Of a DNA stretch of 21,550 bases, positions 1 to 4,618 are shown piece after piece (the stretch's first letter is position 1; every line of letters starts with the position of its first letter). A program made the position numbers and the translations under genes. This DNA is from a virus. The DNA lies in IMG/VR virus record IMGVR_UViG_3300036819_000157, positions 1-21,550 of that record; one strand, 5' to 3'. The notes below the pieces were generated by a model that saw nothing but the letters and a program-made list of their open reading frames with translations, had not been told where the DNA came from and did not search any database.

Positions 1-22
1 TCCTAGGGCCTATGATTTGATC

Positions 23-96
23 AGCGGGATGGAGCAGTTCGGTAGCTCGGCAGGCTCATAACCTGTAGGTCGCGGGTTCGAATCCCGCTCCCGCTA
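23..96 (+). tRNA. tRNA-Met (CAT), initiator-like body
   Basis: A complete cloverleaf can be folded. The 7-bp acceptor is AGCGGGA/TCCCGCT, the D-stem GAGC/GCTC, the anticodon stem GCAGG/CCTGT with loop CTCATAA (anticodon CAT at 57-59), the variable loop 5 nt, and the T-stem GCGGG/CCCGC with loop TTCGAAT. No CCA is encoded. The D-stem has the A11-U24 pair typical of bacterial initiator tRNA. However, position 1:72 is a weak A-U pair rather than the usual initiator mismatch, and the anticodon stem keeps only two of the three consecutive G-C pairs (29:41 is A-U). tRNA-Ile2 with a modified CAT anticodon is a less likely alternative. Confidence 0.92.
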
Positions 97-429
97 CTAC
101 TGGCAGAACCGGGCGCACAGGCCGTCCGCGGTGGCCTGATCGAACTGGTCGCGAGCCACCAGCTCATCGACGATGCGCCGGAACACCACTGGATCGGAGG
201 GTTTCGCATTGGGATTATCGGGCCCGATACGCGCCATTCTGATCAACTCGTAGGCCTCGTAGCGTAGGCACAGCCAGCACGTGATGGGCGACGCCACCGC
301 CCGATATCCAGTGTCGCCGTCGCGGGGCGGACCGAAGCATGATGGCCACGCCAGATGACCCGGTGTAAACATGGCGCGGTGGGTATCCCCGGCGCCCTCG
401 ACGAGCTGGACATTCGCCTCTAGCGGCAT
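97..429 (-). CDS. Hypothetical Cys-containing protein, 110 aa
   Basis: Not recognised. The ATG at 429 is chosen because a strong ribosome site (AAGGGGG) lies about 9 nt upstream; a TTG at 450 would add seven residues without such a site. The protein carries a CWLC motif in the middle and a C-terminal CARFC, so metal binding is possible but unproven. The last third is acidic and helical in appearance (DELVARDQFDQATADGLC). Its stop codon (97-99) directly abuts the 3' end of the oppositely oriented tRNA-Met, so gene and tRNA end tail to tail. It sits just downstream of the 88-aa minus-strand gene, whose stop lies about 18 nt before this start. Confidence 0.65.
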   Translation of the reverse strand: MPLEANVQLVEGAGDTHRAMFTPGHLAWPSCFGPPRDGDTGYRAVASPITCWLCLRYEAYELIRMARIGPDNPNAKPSDPVVFRRIVDELVARDQFDQATADGLCARFCQ

Positions 430-446
430 CCGACTGTTCCCCCTTT

Positions 447-713
447 TCAAACCGGGACGACGATCGCAAGCTCACCTCGACGCCGGGCCTCGTCAAGGTG
501 ATCTTCGGTGAGCTGCCTCATGTGGCAGCGCACACAGTCAACGGCGAGCGCCACCATGCGGTACGTCGGGGTCGACCGCGATGCGTCGATCGGGTAGCTA
601 CGGCATTCCGGCCACGGGAAACCTTGCTGGCCGCCGTCTGACCGGTGGACCTTCCCGCGCGAAGCCGACTGGACGTTGACCGCATCTTTGCTCACAGCTA
701 CACGGTAGCTCAC
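447..713 (-). CDS. Hypothetical protein with C-x2-C motif, 88 aa
   Basis: Not recognised. The frame opens with GTG at 713. A second GTG at 695 is also possible, because the sequence AGCTGTGAGC occurs at both starts 18 nt apart. No clear Shine-Dalgarno sequence is seen for either. The C-terminal half contains CVRCHMRQLTEDHLDEARRR, a single zinc-knuckle-like CxxC followed by a charged helix, with a further lone Cys upstream. It is the first gene of a two-gene leftward unit with the 110-aa gene. The 340-nt region to its right holds hairpins and a rightward promoter but no gene. Coding status rests on the open frame, the context and the plausible composition. Confidence 0.55.
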   Translation of the reverse strand: MSYRVAVSKDAVNVQSASRGKVHRSDGGQQGFPWPECRSYPIDASRSTPTYRMVALAVDCVRCHMRQLTEDHLDEARRRGELAIVVPV

Positions 714-793
714 AGCTAGTGTGCAGTTCCATGAGGCGCTACACTGCGCACGGGTCGCGGCTTTTCTCGTCTGGTGGTTAGACCCACCACCAC

Positions 794-838
794 GCGGCTA
801 CTGGGTCAGCAAGCCGAACTGACTGGTCCAGTAGCCGC
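794..838. repeat. Inverted repeat / long hairpin
   Basis: GCGGCTACTGG (794-804) pairs perfectly with CCAGTAGCCGC (828-838). The helix continues inward through two G-U pairs and CAG/CTG (to 809/823), leaving a 13-nt loop. There is no T-run on either side, so it is not an obvious intrinsic terminator. It could be an operator, a protein-binding RNA element or an end of processing. Confidence 0.7.
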
Positions 839-903
839 ACCCTCGGACGGAGTCTTTGGTGACTGTGGAGATGCTCGCCTTGATCGGCGCGGCGTCGTCC
901 TAG

Positions 904-933
904 TTGACACAGCATGACACAGGCGTCTAAAGT
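904..933 (+). promoter_or_regulatory. Sigma70-like promoter
   Basis: A consensus -35 TTGACA (904-909) is followed after 18 nt by TAAAGT (928-933). A start near 940 is predicted. The leading bases TAGTTGACA are shared with the early promoter at 11396-11403, which hints at common regulation. The transcript would meet the terminator stem at 985-1015 after about 75 nt. Confidence 0.55.
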
Positions 934-939
934 TCCGCC

Positions 940-1020
940 CCTGGCAAGCAAGCGCGTGACCTGGTAGAGCAGCCCAAGCAGTTTCGATGGCCCCGACGTG
1001 CGGTCGGGGCCATCGTTCGT
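940..1020 (+). ncRNA. Candidate small RNA between promoter and terminator
   Basis: A consensus-like promoter ends at 933 and a 13-bp perfect terminator-type hairpin begins at 985. The space between has no ORF with a start and ribosome site. The predicted transcript of about 75-80 nt would include a D-arm-like stretch (CTGGTAGAGCAGC) but does not fold as a tRNA. This is inference from architecture alone; the unit might simply be an attenuated leader for the tRNA-Glu downstream. Confidence 0.35.
985..1015 (+). terminator. Strong terminator-like hairpin
   Basis: CGATGGCCCCGAC (985-997) pairs perfectly with GTCGGGGCCATCG (1003-1015) around a 5-nt loop, GTGCG. The rightward tail TTCGTTCTACT is moderately T-rich, as is usual for high-GC actinobacterial terminators. 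The stem could also act on leftward transcription. Confidence 0.7.
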
Positions 1021-1053
1021 TCTACTACCGACACAACACTGCTAGCGCACCAC

Positions 1054-1129
1054 ATCCCCATCATCTAGCGGCCTAGGATGCCGCCCTTTCACGGCGGTTG
1101 CGCGGGTTCGAATCCCGCTGGGGATACCA
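1054..1129 (+). tRNA. tRNA-Glu (TTC)
   Basis: The acceptor ATCCCCA/TGGGGAT pairs over 7 bp. The anticodon stem is CCGCC/GGCGG with loop CTTTCAC, giving anticodon TTC (1088-1090). The T-loop is GTTCGAATC with stem GCGGG/CCCGC. The 3' end ACCA is encoded (1126-1129), unlike in the tRNA-Met of this window. It resembles actinobacterial tRNA-Glu through most of the body. Confidence 0.95.
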
Positions 1130-1332
1130 GTCGATCTTGCGTTACGGTTCCCCTCGGTGGTGGCGCCTTCGCCCAACATGGAGGGCGATGGGGCAGCGCA
1201 GCGGTCCGGTAAGTACCCGGGGCGGGCTGTTGCGGGCAGAGGTCTTGCGGTGTTTTCGGGCCGATTTCACCAGCGGTATCCCTCACGCATGTCACCAGCT
1301 GCTCTTTAGCGCCACCACCGATCACACCAAGA
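1130..1332. other. Non-coding interval after tRNA-Glu
   Basis: No supported gene is seen here. The open frames that cross this stretch read through the tRNA in sense or antisense, giving the familiar spurious peptide SPAGFEPAQPP. Any leftward readthrough from the minus-strand operon would be antisense to tRNA-Glu. Confidence 0.5.
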
Positions 1333-1437
1333 TCATTTGCGGTTCCGCTTGTCTAGCAGCAGCAACGTCAACGCCACAATGATCGCGATGCACAGCGCGG
1401 CAGCGTTCACTGCCGAAATCCAGTCGATGACCGTCAC
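1333..1437 (-). CDS. Single-span membrane microprotein, 34 aa
   Basis: A GTG start at 1437 overlaps the stop of the 80-aa gene as GTGA, the same coupling used by the two genes before it. The translated product has a short polar start (MTVIDWISAV), a hydrophobic segment NAAALCIAIIVALTLLLL, and a basic tail LDKRNRK. This is a classic small single-TM protein with a positive, probably cytoplasmic, C-terminus. It is the last gene of the leftward HTH operon. The function is unknown; small phage membrane proteins may act in superinfection exclusion or lysis control, but nothing here decides it. Confidence 0.6.
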   Translation of the reverse strand: MTVIDWISAVNAAALCIAIIVALTLLLLDKRNRK

Positions 1438-1676
1438 GGGGCACGCTCCGCGGTCCACCGCGCCAGCTGCTCGCCGGTGGGCTCAACCCAGTGCTCTACG
1501 CCGTGCGGACACACAAACGGTGGCATCGTGAACGGGTTGCGTACCAGCGGGCGCAACGTCGACACGTGGACGTCGAAGTCCAAGCCGGCGAACGCTTCCC
1601 TCAGATCGTTAAGGCAACTCGCGTGGTCGTGCGTTTCACCGCAGGTGCATTCCGGGCTGTCATCCGCGCCGGTCAC
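1434..1676 (-). CDS. Hypothetical Cys/His-containing protein, 80 aa
   Basis: Not recognised. The GTG at 1676 is preferred because it overlaps the upstream stop (GTGA) and is preceded by GGAGGGG about 7 nt away; the longer frame to 1730 ignores this. Residues 9-18 read ECTCGETHDH, and CPHGVEH follows near residue 58, giving a possible CxC...H...C...H metal site. The middle (LNDLREAFAGLDFDVHVSTLRPLV) is amphipathic. It is the third gene of the leftward operon, coupled to the 57-aa gene before it and the 34-aa membrane protein after it. Confidence 0.65.
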   Translation of the reverse strand: MTGADDSPECTCGETHDHASCLNDLREAFAGLDFDVHVSTLRPLVRNPFTMPPFVCPHGVEHWVEPTGEQLARWTAERAP

Positions 1677-1846
1677 CGTGACCCCTCCGGCGCGTCCTCG
1701 GTGAGCGGTTGCCCAGTGTCGGCGTGCCACCGGTAGTCGTCGAGCAAGTCGTCAACGGCTATCCACGCCGGGGAGGTCTTCGAGTGTTCATCGCGACGGC
1801 GCTTGATCCACTGCGCCGTCGCGTCGTCGCGCATGGGCCTGGTCAT
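1673..1846 (-). CDS. Small charged hypothetical protein, 57 aa
   Basis: Not recognised. The ATG at 1846 overlaps the stop of the HTH gene (ATGA). The protein is highly charged with two Trp-containing segments (AQWIKRRRDEH and AWIAVDDLLDDYRWHADTG). The DLLDDYRWHADTG pattern looks like small conserved actinophage proteins, but I cannot assign a role. The frame stays open far upstream, which is expected antisense drift in GC-rich DNA; the coupled start is the sensible one. It is co-transcribed with the HTH protein and two further small genes. Confidence 0.6.
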   Translation of the reverse strand: MTRPMRDDATAQWIKRRRDEHSKTSPAWIAVDDLLDDYRWHADTGQPLTEDAPEGSR

Positions 1847-2052
1847 GCCGACTGGCCAGCGGTGGGAATCGGGCGCATCAGGCTGTCCAAGTCGCGGGTG
1901 TCGACTTTGACTAGACGAGGCCCAATCCGATAGCCCTGGATCCGGCCTTCGGCGATGTAGCGGCGCAGGGTGCGGGTGTGTACTCCCAGCAGCTTCGCGG
2001 CGTCGGTCAAGCTGACCAGGTGTCGGGTGGTGGTAGTTGCTACTGCGGCCAT
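1843..2052 (-). CDS. Excisionase-like HTH DNA-binding protein, 69 aa
   Basis: A small helix-turn-helix protein of the MerR/excisionase-like type. Residues 13-34, VSLTDAAKLLGVHTRTLRRY, give the HTH, followed by the wing-like IAEGRIQGYRIGPRLVKVDTRDLDSLM. Such proteins bend DNA at attachment sites or act as small regulators. It lies about 700 nt from the putative attP and faces away from the integrase, which suits a recombination directionality factor. A second protein of this class is encoded at 11435, so which is Xis is not settled. The ATG at 2052 has GAGGAG 11 nt upstream; an ATG at 2097 would add 15 residues and sits at the edge of a hairpin. Confidence 0.8.
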   Translation of the reverse strand: MAAVATTTTRHLVSLTDAAKLLGVHTRTLRRYIAEGRIQGYRIGPRLVKVDTRDLDSLMRPIPTAGQSA

Positions 2053-2096
2053 CTTCTGGTGCGCTCCTCGCGGACTGAGAGACAGCGAGAGCGTCA

Positions 2097-2115
2097 TGCC
2101 CCAACGCTTGGGGCA
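2097..2115. repeat. Perfect hairpin next to alternative HTH start
   Basis: TGCCCCAA (2097-2104) and TTGGGGCA (2108-2115) form an 8-bp stem with a 3-nt loop. It touches the alternative ATG of the HTH gene (2095-2097), so it could be an operator or could hide that start in RNA. Confidence 0.6.
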
Positions 2116-2181
2116 CTTCGGGCATAGCTGTCCCGTGGTCCGCGGGGCCTCCTCGGGACGTGCCCCGGCGCCGCGGTTTGG

Positions 2182-2268
2182 CGGGGAAGGCCCGGAGCGC
2201 TGCGGTGATGCGCTCTCCCGGCCTGGAAGGTCGGCATCCCGTGAGCGCGAGGGGTCGGGCCTTCCCCG
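2182..2268. repeat. 13-bp inverted repeat with nested hairpin
   Basis: CGGGGAAGGCCCG (2182-2194) matches CGGGCCTTCCCCG (2256-2268) perfectly across about 61 nt. Inside lies a second inverted repeat, GAGCGC near 2195-2200 with GCGCTC near 2210-2215. The nesting suggests either a folded leader RNA or a pair of protein sites that loop DNA. Confidence 0.6.
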
Positions 2269-2350
2269 GCGCGAAGATTAACATCACGTTCCGGCGCGCC
2301 GGCCCGTGGGCACCTGTGTACGCCAGCGTGGCTTTGAATACGATGCTGGG

Positions 2351-2596
2351 ATGGTCATGGTCAGGGACGACGAGAGCAGCGCGACCTTCGCTGACCATCC
2401 CCTGGCTGCCCACCAGCGACCGTTCGTGCTGCGGTGGACATCGCTTTCCGTTGGCTGCGGAGTGAAGCTGGTGGGCACCGCCGGCTTCCACGGTGACCCG
2501 CCATGGTGGGTCACCGTGATCATCAGCACGATCGCGGTCGTGACGGCGATGAGTCTCGTGCTGATCACGGATCTCATATCGCGGCAGTACCGGTAG
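2351..2596 (+). CDS. Single-TM membrane protein, 81 aa
   Basis: Not recognised by family. The N-terminal two thirds are soluble (MVMVRDDESSATFADHPLAA...). Residues about 51-76, PPWWVTVIISTIAVVTAMSLVLITDL, form one transmembrane segment capped by an aromatic belt, and the protein ends ISRQYR. Third codon positions are strongly G/C-rich in this frame, which favours it over the antisense frame. No good ribosome site precedes the ATG at 2351, but TACGAT (2339-2344) places a transcription start at or near that A, so a leaderless message is likely. ATG 2357 is an alternative. It stands alone between the control region and attP, where lysogenic-expression genes often lie. Confidence 0.6.
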   Translation: MVMVRDDESSATFADHPLAAHQRPFVLRWTSLSVGCGVKLVGTAGFHGDPPWWVTVIISTIAVVTAMSLVLITDLISRQYR

Positions 2597-2602
2597 CAAA
2601 CG

Positions 2603-2623
2603 GGTGATCTTATGTCGATCACC
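2603..2623 (+). terminator. Weak hairpin after the TM-protein gene
   Basis: GGTGATC (2603-2609) pairs with GATCACC (2617-2623) around a 7-nt loop just after the stop at 2596. There is no T-run, so this is only a possible terminator. Confidence 0.3.
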
Positions 2624-2740
2624 GCGCCGGCATGCGCACCCCTGAACAGCCCTGGGGCTTTAAGTTGCCTACTGGCACGTGGCTGGCACGGCCCTGCGGC
2701 GGTCAATCCGAAAACGGCCTCTGACCTGCACTAATGCTAG

Positions 2741-2770
2741 TCGGGACGACAGGATTCGAACCTGTCGCGC
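2741..2770 (-). other. tRNA 3'-end fragment (attP core)
   Basis: On the minus strand this reads as a T-arm with loop TTCGAAT in stem ACAGG/CCTGT, followed by acceptor strand CGTCCCG and discriminator A. No D-arm or anticodon arm precedes it, so it is not a tRNA gene. It is the expected piece that would restore the 3' end of a host tRNA on integration. The implied 5' acceptor CGGGACG would suit tRNA-Pro among others, but the identity cannot be fixed here. Confidence 0.8.
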
Positions 2771-2779
2771 TGAGGGCTA

Positions 2780-2797
2780 TGATCATGGCCATGATCA
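2780..2797. repeat. 18-bp perfect palindrome in attP
   Basis: TGATCATGGCCATGATCA equals its own reverse complement. It lies 10 nt from the tRNA-derived core, between the core and the right arm sites. It is a candidate dimer-binding site for an excision factor, repressor or integrase. Confidence 0.65.
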
Positions 2798-2844
2798 GCG
2801 GATATGACGTGTGGCCTGCGAGGACTCGGTCCAGCGATCTTGAC

Positions 2845-2858
2845 GGGAGTTGACTCCC
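2845..2858. promoter_or_regulatory. Small inverted repeat containing TTGACT
   Basis: GGGAGT (2845-2850) and ACTCCC (2853-2858) form 6-bp arms around TG, with a -35-like TTGACT inside. No good -10 box lies at the right distance, so an operator or short hairpin is more likely than a promoter. It shares AGTTGAC with the operator at 11396-11406. Confidence 0.3.
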
Positions 2859-2882
2859 CCGGCCACGGATGTCAACACTTAC

Positions 2883-2911
2883 TGGCACGATCTGGCACGC
2901 GTAAGTACGAT
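2883..2911 (+). promoter_or_regulatory. Possible integrase promoter overlapping arm sites
   Basis: TGGCAC (2883-2888) lies 17 nt before TACGAT (2906-2911). Both boxes are weak matches, but the spacing is right and the unit leads into the 93-aa gene and integrase. The -35 box is the arm-type site itself, so bound integrase would shut off its own promoter. Confidence 0.3.
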
Positions 2912-2950
2912 CATGTCCGCGCGTGTCACAACCTAGGAGAGCCCGATCTG

Positions 2951-3232
2951 ATGAACCGACAAGCCACCGAGCCCCGCGCAGTAGCGGAGTACTTCGGGCC
3001 GGGGACGACCTACCTGCCGTTCAGCAACGCCCCCGGCGATGGTGTCGTGATCCGGCGCGATCACGCCGTGGTCCGGTCCGTGTTCCGCGCCCGATGGACC
3101 CGCTACCCATGGCGTAAACGCGTCTCGGGCAACTGGGCGCGTCAAGCTAAGGCCGAAGGGATCACCCACGTTGCACTACAGGTCGGTCCGCGAATCGCTG
3201 ACTTCCGCATCGAGGAGCTGACCCGGCGATGA
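2951..3232 (+). CDS. Hypothetical basic protein coupled to integrase, 93 aa
   Basis: Not recognised. The ATG at 2951 has AGGAG about 11 nt upstream (near 2935), while the longer open frame to 2804 runs through the att arm. The protein is basic in the middle (VVRSVFRARWTRYPWRKRVSGNWARQAKAEG) and ends IADFRIEELTRR. No HTH is evident. Its TGA overlaps the integrase ATG as ATGA, so the two are translationally coupled and expressed together. That invites a role in integration, immunity or control of integrase, but the sequence does not show which. Confidence 0.7.
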   Translation: MNRQATEPRAVAEYFGPGTTYLPFSNAPGDGVVIRRDHAVVRSVFRARWTRYPWRKRVSGNWARQAKAEGITHVALQVGPRIADFRIEELTRR

Positions 3233-4422
3233 CCGCCAAGGGAAGACGGACCTTCGGCAGCGTCCGCAAGCTGCCCTCGAAGCGGTGGCAAGCCCGGTAC
3301 ACCGGGCCAGATGGCCGTACTTATCCAGCGACCAGGAACGGCCAGCCCCTGACCTTCGACACCCGCCGCGACGCCGAAACGTGGCTCGCGGAGCGGCAAA
3401 CCGAGATCCACCACGACCAGTGGAAGGCGCCCGCGGCCACGAAGCCGGCGGAACTCGAAGCGCCGACGCTCCGCGAGTACTCCACCAGTTGGTTAGCGAT
3501 GCGACCCCTGGCGGTGCGCACCAAAGATCACTACGCGGCGCTGCTGGCCAACCACGTCTACTCGACCTTCGGTGACACCCTGCTGGCCCACATCGACACC
3601 CGCAGTGTCCGCAAGTGGCACGCCGGCCTGGCAACGAAAACCGGCCCTACCGCACAGGCGCACGCCTACGCGCTGCTGCGCACCATCCTCAACACCGCGG
3701 TCGACGACGAGTGGATCACGGTCAACCCGTGTCGGATCCGTGGTGCTGGTCAAGCGAAACGCCAGAGCCCCGAATCTGTGCCGGCGACTCCGGAGCAGCT
3801 GGCCACGCTGGTTGCCGCGATGCCACCACGGCACCACCTGCTGGTCCTGTTCGCCGGTTTCTGTGCACCCCGGTTCGGTGAGTTGACCGAGCTGCGCCGC
3901 AAAGACGTCAACGTCGCCACCGAGGAGTTGAGCATCAGCCGCGCGGTGGTCAAGACCCGTGGCAACGGTCGTCTGGTGAAGAAGACGAAAAGTGAACGGT
4001 CGCGGGTTGTGGTGATCCCGCCGCACCTCATGCCCGCCGTGGAGGCGCACCTGCGGGATTTCGCCGCACCAGGCCCCAACGGGTTGTTGTTCCCCGCGGT
4101 GCTCAGCGGCGGGCACCTCTCAGAGTCGACGGTGCGCAAACAGTTCCGCAAAGCGAAGCTGGTTGCTGGTCGACCGGATTTCCGGTTCCACGATCTACGG
4201 CACACCGCCGGCACGTGGGCATCGCAGCTGGGTGCGTCGTTGAAAGAGGTCATGGCCTACCTCGGGCACACCACGGTGTCGGCCGCGATGCGCTACCAGC
4301 ACGCTGACCCGGAACGCCGGCAGTGGCTCGCCGGCAAGCTGTCCGAAGAAAGAGCTGCGACTGTCACCCCGATCGAAGCGGCCCCCAGCGCCGCTAAGAA
4401 GCCACGGAGGCGGTCCGCATGA
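3229..4422 (+). CDS. int: Tyrosine integrase (site-specific recombinase), 397 aa
   Basis: It would catalyse integration and excision at the adjacent attP by tyrosine-linked strand exchange. Residues about 8-62 form an arm-site-binding N-terminal domain (FGSVRKLPSKRWQARYTGPDG), about 80-170 the core-binding SAM-like domain, and about 190-370 the catalytic domain. Catalytic residues visible are R215 (CAPRFGEL), a Lys near 251-254 (KKTKSE), H321 and R324 (HDLRHT), H347 (LGH) and the nucleophile Y356 (MRYQH). The length is usual for actinophage integrases. A Pro precedes R215 where Leu is common. The C-terminus KKPRRRSA is encoded by a boundary sequence repeated at the end of the next gene. Confidence 0.97.
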   Translation: MTAKGRRTFGSVRKLPSKRWQARYTGPDGRTYPATRNGQPLTFDTRRDAETWLAERQTEIHHDQWKAPAATKPAELEAPTLREYSTSWLAMRPLAVRTKDHYAALLANHVYSTFGDTLLAHIDTRSVRKWHAGLATKTGPTAQAHAYALLRTILNTAVDDEWITVNPCRIRGAGQAKRQSPESVPATPEQLATLVAAMPPRHHLLVLFAGFCAPRFGELTELRRKDVNVATEELSISRAVVKTRGNGRLVKKTKSERSRVVVIPPHLMPAVEAHLRDFAAPGPNGLLFPAVLSGGHLSESTVRKQFRKAKLVAGRPDFRFHDLRHTAGTWASQLGASLKEVMAYLGHTTVSAAMRYQHADPERRQWLAGKLSEERAATVTPIEAAPSAAKKPRRRSA

Positions 4423-4424
4423 AC
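4398..4424 (+). repeat. Gene-boundary repeat, copy 1
   Basis: A 27-nt sequence identical to 4592-4618. It encodes the last residues of integrase (KPRRRSA), contains the ribosome site GGAGG, and ends in the overlapping ATGA plus AC of the next gene. Weaker relatives (GGAGACGATCCGCATGA, GAGGTACTCCGCATGA) occur at about 5286-5303 and 6320-6334. Confidence 0.9.
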
Positions 4425-4616
4425 CACGTCACTGCCAAGAGCGGACGAGGCAAAATCCACCGCGCTGGTCAAGAGACCGGCAAGCTGACTCCCGAATGCC
4501 AGAGCCGCACCAGCTCAACTGAGTACGTGCCTTCGCTGCTGGCCCTCAATTGCCGTAAATGCGTCAACAACCTGGTTCGCCCCAGCGCGCCGAAGCCACG
4601 GAGGCGGTCCGCATGA
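4419..4616 (+). CDS. Putative zinc-binding small protein, 65 aa
   Basis: The ATG overlaps the integrase stop (ATGA). H14, C27, C45 and C48 fall in the pattern KIHRAG...LTPEC...LALNCRKC, which resembles the small phage and actinobacterial zinc proteins with H...C...CxxC; this is a pattern resemblance only. The C-terminus PKPRRRSA copies the integrase C-terminus because both are encoded by the same 27-nt boundary repeat. The gene may therefore have entered, or been duplicated, by recombination between boundary sequences. Function is unknown. Confidence 0.65.
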   Translation: MNHVTAKSGRGKIHRAGQETGKLTPECQSRTSSTEYVPSLLALNCRKCVNNLVRPSAPKPRRRSA

Positions 4617-4618
4617 AC
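4592..4618 (+). repeat. Gene-boundary repeat, copy 2
   Basis: Identical over 27 nt to 4398-4424. A short match CCCCAGCGC lies just upstream of both copies at slightly different distances. Here it joins the 65-aa gene to the 53-aa gene and supplies the ribosome site and ATGA overlap. The two copies bracket the 65-aa gene exactly. Confidence 0.9.

Larger units (their letters stand above)
714..1053. other. Structured non-coding interval
   Basis: No credible protein gene is seen here. In order the interval holds a small TGGTGG/CCACCA hairpin (772-789), a long imperfect hairpin (794-838), a sigma70-like rightward promoter (904-933), a short putative transcript and a 13-bp terminator-type stem (985-1015). 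About 38 nt then lead into tRNA-Glu. Confidence 0.6.
2053..2350. other. Intergenic control region with inverted repeats
   Basis: This separates the leftward HTH operon from the rightward TM-protein gene. It has no gene of its own but two notable inverted repeats (2097-2115 and 2182-2268). A TANNNT-type -10 box is TACGAT at 2339-2344, 6 nt before the ATG at 2351. Confidence 0.5.
2671..2899. other. attP: Putative phage attachment site attP with arm-type sites
   Basis: The core contains a tRNA 3' fragment on the minus strand. On either side lie paired direct repeats of CTGGCACG: 2672-2679 and 2683-2690 on the left, 2882-2889 and 2892-2899 on the right, all in one orientation and spaced about one helical turn. 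The longer form TACTGGCACG occurs once in each arm. The tyrosine integrase gene follows downstream. Paired arm sites flanking a tRNA-derived core are the standard layout for tyrosine-integrase phages. Having both arms together fits the free phage form rather than attL or attR. Confidence 0.72.

Noticed and set aside
21-209. Minus-strand ORF ending SGSGIRTRDLQVMSLPSYRTAPSR
   Set aside because: It is the antisense reading of tRNA-Met, a common artefact, and has no start support.
950-985. Degenerate tRNA in the small-RNA candidate (GGTAGAGCAGC)
   Set aside because: Only a D-arm-like string is present; no acceptor, anticodon or T-arm can be paired.
1089-1325. Minus-strand ORF ending LVSPAGFEPAQPP
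   Set aside because: It reads antisense through tRNA-Glu and gives the well-known spurious peptide; no ribosome site.
2284-2706. Minus-strand 140-aa ORF over the TM-protein gene
   Set aside because: The plus frame has better G/C at third positions, a membrane span with clean ends and a promoter-like -10 box; the minus frame runs into the att arm.
2703-2888. Minus-strand ORF with ATGSNPVVPTS
   Set aside because: It is a translation of the tRNA 3' fragment in the attP core, not a gene.
2951-3232. 93-aa gene upstream of int as an integration-dependent repressor
   Set aside because: No HTH or degradation tag is visible, and attP lies outside the gene rather than inside it, unlike that known system.
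3493-4116. Minus-strand 207-aa ORF inside integrase
   Set aside because: Antisense shadow of a gene with full catalytic motifs.
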